Positions 5,471 through 9,015 of a stretch of DNA of 9,015 bases are shown here, one piece after another. How positions within the stretch are numbered: position 1 is the stretch's first letter; each line of letters begins with the position of its first letter. Where the stretch lies: positions 1 to 9,015 of the forward strand of contig CAUJKG010000409.1 in assembly GCA_963205465.1 (NCBI GenBank), in the 5' to 3' direction. Position numbers and translations under genes: made by a program. The notes beneath the pieces were generated by a model that was given only the letters and a program-made list of their open reading frames with translations, did no database searches and was not told where the DNA came from. Origin of the DNA: Pseudomonadota bacterium (GTDB lineage Bacteria > Pseudomonadota > Alphaproteobacteria > Rhizobiales > Xanthobacteraceae).

Positions 5471-5968
5471 ATGATCGACACCCTCACCCGACCCGCCAAC
5501 GCCGCCCTTGCCGCCGCACTCATCATGTTCGCGGCGCTCTGCGGCGCCTGGTACTTTCAGTACCAGCTCGGCTACGTGCCCTGCCCGCTGTGCTACCAGC
5601 AGCGCATTCCCTATTATTTTGCGATCCCCCTCGGCCTCCTGCTCGCGGCTTTCGCGCTGTACGGCGGCAACCGGCGCGTCCTGCGCCTCGGCCTCTATCT
5701 GCTCGCGCTGATTCTGCTGGCGAGCATGGCCTTCGGCATCTTTCACGCCGGCGTCGAATGGCGCTTCTGGGAAGGACCGACCACCTGTGCTGCCGGTCCG
5801 CCTTCGGCGGCACCGCTCGGAAATATTCTCGACGCGATCAAGAACGTGCGGGCCGCGTCATGCACGGAAGCGGCATGGACGCTGTTTGGCATTTCGCTCG
5901 CCGGCTATAACGCGCTGGTTTCAGCGGTGGCGGCCGTCATCGCTTTTGCCGGTGCACGGCGCGCATAG
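5471..5968 (+). CDS. dsbB: Disulfide bond formation protein B
   Basis: DsbB is the inner-membrane enzyme that reoxidises periplasmic DsbA and passes the electrons to quinone. The protein has 165 residues and the expected four-helix layout, with helices near 11-30, 47-65, 73-92 and 137-160. The first periplasmic redox pair is Cys38-Pro-Leu-Cys41 within VPCPLCYQQRIPYY, a strong family signature. The second pair is Cys106 and Cys131 in the loop between helices 3 and 4. All four catalytic cysteines are therefore present. I chose the ATG at 5471 because hydrophobic helix 1 follows at the usual distance, although it has no clear ribosome binding site. A GTG at 5402, with AGGG upstream, would add 23 residues without family features. 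Its TAG stop directly abuts the TAA of the HNH gene on the other strand. No dsbA lies in the window. Confidence 0.93.
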   Translation: MIDTLTRPANAALAAALIMFAALCGAWYFQYQLGYVPCPLCYQQRIPYYFAIPLGLLLAAFALYGGNRRVLRLGLYLLALILLASMAFGIFHAGVEWRFWEGPTTCAAGPPSAAPLGNILDAIKNVRAASCTEAAWTLFGISLAGYNALVSAVAAVIAFAGARRA

Positions 5969-6550
5969 TTACGCTTCGAGTTCGGCGTCCCAATAGAGAT
6001 AATCGAGCCAGCTCTCGTGCAGATAGTTCGGCGGAAACAGCCTGCCATTCTTGTGCAGGTCGTTCACGCTCGGCTGGAACGGCATCTGGTGCGGCCACAT
6101 ATTGGCGTGCGCCGGCATCTGGCCGCCTTTGCGCAGATTGCACGGCGAACATGCGGTGACGACGTTCTCCCACGTCGTCTGTCCGCCATGAGCGCGCGGG
6201 ATCAGATGGTCGAAGGTGAGTTCTTCTCTCGTGCCGCAATACTGGCAGGAGAAGCGGTCGCGCAGGAATACGTTGAAGCGGGTGAAGGCCGGATGGCGCG
6301 CAGGCCGGACGAAACTTTTGAGCGAAACCACGCTCGGAAGCTGAAACTCGGCGGTGGGACTTCGGACCGCCTTGTCGTAATGCGCAACCGCGTTCACGCG
6401 ATCGAGGAAGACGGCCTTGATGGTGTCCTGCCACGACCAGATCGAGAGCGGGTAATAGCTGAGCGGACGAAAATCCGCGTTCAGCACCAGCGCGGGCCAA
6501 GACCCCGGAGAAACGCCCGGCGTAGGACCAGAAGAAACAGCAGCGTGCAA
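5969..6550 (-). CDS. HNH endonuclease domain protein (TTG start)
   Basis: This is a predicted HNH-family nuclease of a type I recall as common in alphaproteobacterial chromosomes. Its biological role is not known. Using a TTG start it has 193 residues. The conserved N-terminal region reads PALVLNADFRPLSYYP (about 19-34). The nuclease core is RDRFSCQYCG (97-106) with zinc cysteines C102 and C105, then FDHLIPRAHGG with D114 and H115, N129, and C134/C137 followed by N138. The C-terminus ends in LDYLYWDAELEA. The frame stays open to an ATG at 6718, but that would overlap the esterase gene, whereas the TTG at 6550 has AAGGGAG 6 nt upstream and the family sequence starts shortly after. A promoter-like pair lies about 55 bp upstream, so it may be transcribed separately from the esterase gene. 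Confidence 0.9.
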   Translation of the reverse strand: MHAAVSSGPTPGVSPGSWPALVLNADFRPLSYYPLSIWSWQDTIKAVFLDRVNAVAHYDKAVRSPTAEFQLPSVVSLKSFVRPARHPAFTRFNVFLRDRFSCQYCGTREELTFDHLIPRAHGGQTTWENVVTACSPCNLRKGGQMPAHANMWPHQMPFQPSVNDLHKNGRLFPPNYLHESWLDYLYWDAELEA

Positions 6551-6556
6551 TGGCGA

Positions 6557-6563
6557 CTCCCTT
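6557..6563 (-). promoter_or_regulatory. Ribosome binding site selecting the TTG start of the HNH gene
   Basis: AAGGGAG on the minus strand is 6 nt upstream of the TTG at 6550. It is the strongest ribosome binding site near the start of the conserved region, and no in-frame ATG lies between it and the esterase stop. It is the main reason to prefer TTG. Confidence 0.65.
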
Positions 6564-6603
6564 GGAAGTCCCCGCGGTCGCACCCCGCGTTCGTCAGAAC
6601 CAT

Positions 6604-6633
6604 ATTCTACTGAGTCCGCGTCGGTTTTGTGAA
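6604..6633 (-). promoter_or_regulatory. Candidate promoter of the HNH gene
   Basis: On the minus strand TTCACA (6628-6633) and TAGAAT (6604-6609) are 18 bp apart; each matches the sigma-70 consensus at five of six positions. Transcription would start near 6597, giving a leader of about 47 nt to the TTG at 6550. It lies in the 94-bp gap after the esterase gene. Confidence 0.4.
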
Positions 6634-6644
6634 GCGGCCTGCAA

Positions 6645-7307
6645 TCATCGTCCCCGGAAGGCTTTTTGCAGGAAAGCACCCCCCAGCCGCAGGCCGTCGG
6701 CATCGATGCCGTGGCCAATCCCCTGGGAAAGGTGCCACTCGGTCGGAACCTCCATGGCGCCTAACCCCTGCGCCGACATGAACAGCGCTTGCGCCGGGAT
6801 CATCTCGTCCTGATCGCCGTGCACGAGCAGCACGGGCGGCCGTGACTTGATCTCCTCTGCTGCTTTTGCCGCCACCGCCTCGTTCGAAGGCGTCACCAAC
6901 ACGCCGGAATAGCCGACAATTCCCGCAAGCGCCGGACGCCGGAGCCCGGTATGCAGCGCCATCATCGTGCCCTGGCTGAAACCGACCAGTGCCAGCGCCG
7001 AGCCTCCGAGATTGTGTTTTGCCAGTTCCGCGTCGAGAAATTCATCGAGGATGGGCCGCGCCTTCATGACGCCGCGCCAGCGCTCATCGGGATCGCGAAA
7101 AGTGAGACCGAACCATTGGCGGCCCGAAGGATAGCCCGGTACCGGCTCCGGCGCATGCGGCGAAACGAATGCCGCATCGGGCAGAAGCGCCTGCCACTCG
7201 CGCCCGAGCGAGATGAGATCGTTGCCGTCTGCGCCATAGCCGTGCAGGAACACGACAAGCTGTTTCGCGGTGCCGGAACGCGGCGCGATGCGGGGTCCGT
7301 CGATCAT
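6645..7307 (-). CDS. Alpha/beta hydrolase, phospholipase/carboxylesterase family
   Basis: This is a predicted serine hydrolase of the phospholipase/carboxylesterase (Abhydrolase_2) family, which cleaves carboxylic esters of short or medium acyl chains, lysophospholipids or thioesters. The natural substrate is unknown. It has 220 residues, usual for the family. The oxyanion-hole segment is FLHGYGADGND (20-30). The nucleophile is Ser111 in GFSQG (109-113), the acid is Asp167 in HGDQDEMIP (163-171) and the base is His199 in GIGHGID. The full catalytic triad is therefore visible. No signal peptide is seen, so it should be cytoplasmic. The ATG at 7307 has AAGGAG 9 nt upstream, which lies inside the end of the glycosylase gene. 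The 4-bp gap to that gene suggests one transcript. Confidence 0.92.
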   Translation of the reverse strand: MIDGPRIAPRSGTAKQLVVFLHGYGADGNDLISLGREWQALLPDAAFVSPHAPEPVPGYPSGRQWFGLTFRDPDERWRGVMKARPILDEFLDAELAKHNLGGSALALVGFSQGTMMALHTGLRRPALAGIVGYSGVLVTPSNEAVAAKAAEEIKSRPPVLLVHGDQDEMIPAQALFMSAQGLGAMEVPTEWHLSQGIGHGIDADGLRLGGAFLQKAFRGR

Positions 7308-7311
7308 TCTT

Positions 7312-7968
7312 TCAGTCTCCTTGCTCGACCGGCACGCCGTCGCGCTTTTTCATCGCAGCATAATAGGCCCACAACAAACGCGCCGCTACCGAGCGGTAGG
7401 GTTTCCAGACCCGCGCGATCTTTTCAAGCTGCTTCGCATCCGGACGCACGCGCTTGCGCAGCATCATGCGCGCCGCCTCCTGAAGTGCGAGATCGCCGGA
7501 AGCAAACGCGTCCGCATGGCCGACGCAGAACATCAGATAGATGTCCGCGGTCCACGGGCCGATGCCTTTGACTTTCACGAGCTCGGCATGCGCTGCCTCC
7601 GCAGGCATATGCGCGAGCGCCTCGATGTTCAGATGCTCGTCGCGCACCGCGCGTGCGATGTTACGGAAGGTTCGGATCTTCGGCATCGAGAGGCCGGCGC
7701 GCTGAAGCTGCGGCGTGCGGGCTTTGAGGATCGCGTGATGATTGAGCGGCGAGAACTTTGTTTCCAGCCGCCCCCAGATCGCCGCGGCGGACGCGACTGA
7801 CAGCTGCTGCCCGCAGATGATTCGGGCAAGCCCGGCAAAGCCGCCTTCGCGCCTGCGCATCGGCGGATGACCGGCAGCCACCAGCACCTCGGCAAAGCGC
7901 GGGTCGAGCGCGAGGAGCTTCTCCAGCGCTTCCTTCAAATGGTCTTCGGTATCGATACGGGCGGGCAT
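7312..7968 (-). CDS. DNA-3-methyladenine glycosylase II (AlkA-like, HhH-GPD)
   Basis: This predicted base-excision repair enzyme removes 3-methyladenine and other alkylated purines from DNA. It has 218 residues, the length of the short AlkA-like glycosylases without the extra N-terminal domain of E. coli AlkA. Visible features are the conserved helix around ICGQQLS (51-57), the helix-hairpin-helix LVKVKGIGPWTADIY (130-144) and the catalytic aspartate D159 in FASGDLALQEA. There are no iron-sulfur cysteines after the core, unlike endonuclease III or MutY. The ATG at 7968 begins family-like sequence but lacks a good ribosome binding site. An ATG at 7995, inside the repeat element, would add nine residues, and the frame stays open to 8157. 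It is divergent from gluQRS and 4 bp upstream of the esterase gene. Confidence 0.92.
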   Translation of the reverse strand: MPARIDTEDHLKEALEKLLALDPRFAEVLVAAGHPPMRRREGGFAGLARIICGQQLSVASAAAIWGRLETKFSPLNHHAILKARTPQLQRAGLSMPKIRTFRNIARAVRDEHLNIEALAHMPAEAAHAELVKVKGIGPWTADIYLMFCVGHADAFASGDLALQEAARMMLRKRVRPDAKQLEKIARVWKPYRSVAARLLWAYYAAMKKRDGVPVEQGD

Positions 7969-7990
7969 TGCTATTTGCTTGTGAACAGAC

Positions 7991-8101
7991 CCCATCCTTC
8001 GAGACGCCTTCTTGCGACGGCTCCTCAGGATGAGGTCTAACTTGTCTGGAATATATCCAGCCCCATCCTGAGGAGCGAGCGACAGCGAGCGTCTCGAAGG
8101 A
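7991..8101. repeat. Inverted pair of short palindromic repeats (REPIN-like)
   Basis: Two related elements of about 40 bp lie head to head. The left copy (7991-8035) has TCCTTCGAGACGC and GCTCCTCAGGATG as its ends. The right copy (8061-8101) has CATCCTGAGGAGC and GCGTCTCGAAGGA. The outer arms (7995-8007 and 8089-8101) and the inner arms (8020-8032 and 8064-8076) are perfect 13-bp complements. The two 12-bp middles do not pair. The central loop holds CTGGA-5-TCCAG. Elements of this sequence are, from memory, frequent in Bradyrhizobium and Rhodopseudomonas intergenic DNA. The pair fills the region between the divergent glycosylase and gluQRS genes. Confidence 0.85.
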
Positions 8102-8123
8102 GGAGGCTGCGTCAGAGCGCTCC

Positions 8124-8948
8124 ATGAATCCACCCGTTTTCCGCTTCGCGCCCTCACCGACCGGGCACCTGCATCTCGGTCACGCGCTGTCTGCGCTGAC
8201 GAATTTCGCAGCGGCGAAAGCGGCAGACGGCCGCTTCCTGCTGCGGATCGAGGATATCGATCCCACCCGCTGCAAGCCCGAATTCGAACAGTCGATCTAT
8301 GAAGACCTCGCCTGGCTCGGGCTGGAATGGGAAACGCCAGTGCGGCGGCAATCGCAGCATTACGAGGACTACGCCGCGGCCCTCGGAAAGCTCGAGTCCG
8401 AGGGCCTGCTTTATGCCTCTTACGAAACCCGCGCCGACCTCGCCCGGCTGATTACCGGGCGCGATCCCGACGGGGGGCCGCGCTATTCCCGCGAGGAAGG
8501 GCTTGCGCCGGCGGAAGCGCGCAGCCGCGAAGCCCGCGGCGAGCCTTATGCGCTCCGCCTCGACATGCAGGAAGCGCTCTCACGCATCTCGATTCCGCTG
8601 TTCTGGAACGAAAGCGGAGCGAAGATCGCAGCAGAGCCCGCGCGCTGGGGCGACGTTGTGCTGGGCAGGAAGGAGATGCCCGCGAGCTATCATCTCGCCG
8701 TCGTACTCGACGACGCCTTGCAGGGCGTGACCCACATCGTGCGCGGCAAAGACCTGTACGAAGCGACAGCGGTACATCGCCTGTTGCAGGAGTTGCTCGG
8801 CTTGCCGGCGCCCGCCTACCGGCACCATCGCCTGTTGCTCGACGTACACGACAAGAAGCTCTCGAAGCGGGACAAGTCCACGACGCTCCGCGCGTTGCGC
8901 GCGGATGGCTGGACCGTGTCAGACGTGAGGCAGGCAATCGGTCTTTAA
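8124..8948 (+). CDS. gluQRS: Glutamyl-queuosine tRNA(Asp) synthetase
   Basis: GluQ-RS activates glutamate without tRNA and transfers it to the queuosine at position 34 of tRNA-Asp. It resembles the catalytic half of glutamyl-tRNA synthetase and lacks an anticodon-binding domain, which fits the 274-residue length. The ATP-binding signature is FAPSPTGHLHLGHA (8-21). RIEDIDPTR (41-49) is the glutamate-site motif, and KLSKRD (245-250) is the KMSKS equivalent. The zinc-binding cysteines found in E. coli GluQ-RS seem absent: the corresponding segment reads LLYASYETRAD (96-106) and later PRYSRE. The ATG at 8124 is the only sensible start. A strong GAAGGAGGAGG (8096-8106) formed at the edge of the repeat element is 17 nt upstream, too far for a normal ribosome binding site. 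The stop overlaps that of the next gene on the opposite strand. Confidence 0.93.
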   Translation: MNPPVFRFAPSPTGHLHLGHALSALTNFAAAKAADGRFLLRIEDIDPTRCKPEFEQSIYEDLAWLGLEWETPVRRQSQHYEDYAAALGKLESEGLLYASYETRADLARLITGRDPDGGPRYSREEGLAPAEARSREARGEPYALRLDMQEALSRISIPLFWNESGAKIAAEPARWGDVVLGRKEMPASYHLAVVLDDALQGVTHIVRGKDLYEATAVHRLLQELLGLPAPAYRHHRLLLDVHDKKLSKRDKSTTLRALRADGWTVSDVRQAIGL

Positions 8949-9015
8949 CCTATCCCAAGCACAAACAGCCAAAACGACACGGTGAATAGCGAGAACGCCG
9001 TGGAAAGCGTAACCG
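8945..9015 (-). CDS. C-terminal end of a probable membrane protein (partial)
   Basis: Only the last 22 codons and a TAA stop at 8945-8947 are in the window; the rest lies beyond the right edge. The residues (TAFSLFTVSFWLFVLGIG at the end) are strongly hydrophobic and would make a transmembrane helix ending at the C-terminus. The stop overlaps the gluQRS stop by two bases on the opposite strand, a tight convergent layout also seen, without overlap, for dsbB and the HNH gene. The family cannot be told from so short a piece, and a chance frame is not excluded. Confidence 0.45.
   Translation of the reverse strand, partial: VTLSTAFSLFTVSFWLFVLGIG

Noticed and set aside
6017..6613. 198-codon plus-strand frame antisense to the HNH gene
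   Set aside because: The minus-strand HNH protein has intact zinc and catalytic residues; the antisense product has no features.
6551..6718. ATG start at 6718 for the HNH protein
   Set aside because: It would overlap the esterase gene by 74 bp and add 56 residues unlike the family, while the TTG at 6550 has a strong ribosome binding site.
7991..8101. Inverted repeats considered as the ends of a small transposon (MITE)
   Set aside because: I see no flanking target-site duplication, and the two halves are separate copies of one palindromic element, which fits a REP/REPIN better.
7969..8157. Long N-terminal extension of the DNA glycosylase to 8157
   Set aside because: The extra codons read through the repeat element and the gluQRS start and show no conserved glycosylase features.
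8327..8989. 220-codon frame overlapping gluQRS in another plus-strand frame
   Set aside because: It is very rich in arginine and alanine, as expected from an out-of-frame reading of a GC-rich gene, and gluQRS is unambiguous.

Overview
The window looks like chromosomal DNA of an alphaproteobacterium in the Hyphomicrobiales, near Bradyrhizobium, Rhodopseudomonas or a related Xanthobacteraceae lineage. The evidence is high GC with GC-rich third positions, the gene set (an HNH nuclease ending in a YLYWD motif, gluQRS, a CPLC-type dsbB), and an inverted pair of short palindromic repeats that I recall from intergenic DNA of those genera. Genus assignment is inference. I see no insertion sequence, phage gene, CRISPR array or rRNA.

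Left part (13-2705): a NitT/TauT-type periplasmic binding protein gene on the minus strand is divergent, across 271 bp, from a plus-strand pair of membrane protein genes. These are a YqaA/DedA-like VTT protein and a TauE/SafE (TSUP) exporter, separated by one base. The divergent region holds two perfect palindromes that resemble operators.

Middle (2706-5352): a small cassette that looks built for glycan or cell-surface modification. It has a family 2 glycosyltransferase gene (+), a Methyltransf_24-like methyltransferase gene (-) and a second, atypical methyltransferase-fold gene (+). The two methyltransferase genes are divergent. Between them lie a 34-codon open frame that ends at the first methyltransferase's ribosome binding site and two copies of a 17-bp repeat exactly 42 bp apart. 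The glycosyltransferase gene is visibly poorer in GC than its neighbours. The cassette ends at a tRNA-Leu(CAA) gene (-) with its own promoter, so it may be an accessory insertion beside a tRNA.

Right part (5353-9015): a compact housekeeping block. dsbB (+) meets the HNH nuclease gene (-) with no base between their stop codons. Upstream of the HNH gene on the minus strand lie a GFSQG carboxylesterase/phospholipase gene and an AlkA-like 3-methyladenine DNA glycosylase gene, 4 bp apart. The glycosylase gene is divergent from gluQRS (+) across about 155 bp filled by the inverted repeat pair. The gluQRS stop overlaps the stop of a partial minus-strand gene for a membrane protein running off the right edge.

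I found no clearly new defence or mobile system. The most unusual parts are the glycosyltransferase/methyltransferase cassette with its small upstream open frames and repeats, and the regulatory-looking palindromes at 1126-1332.
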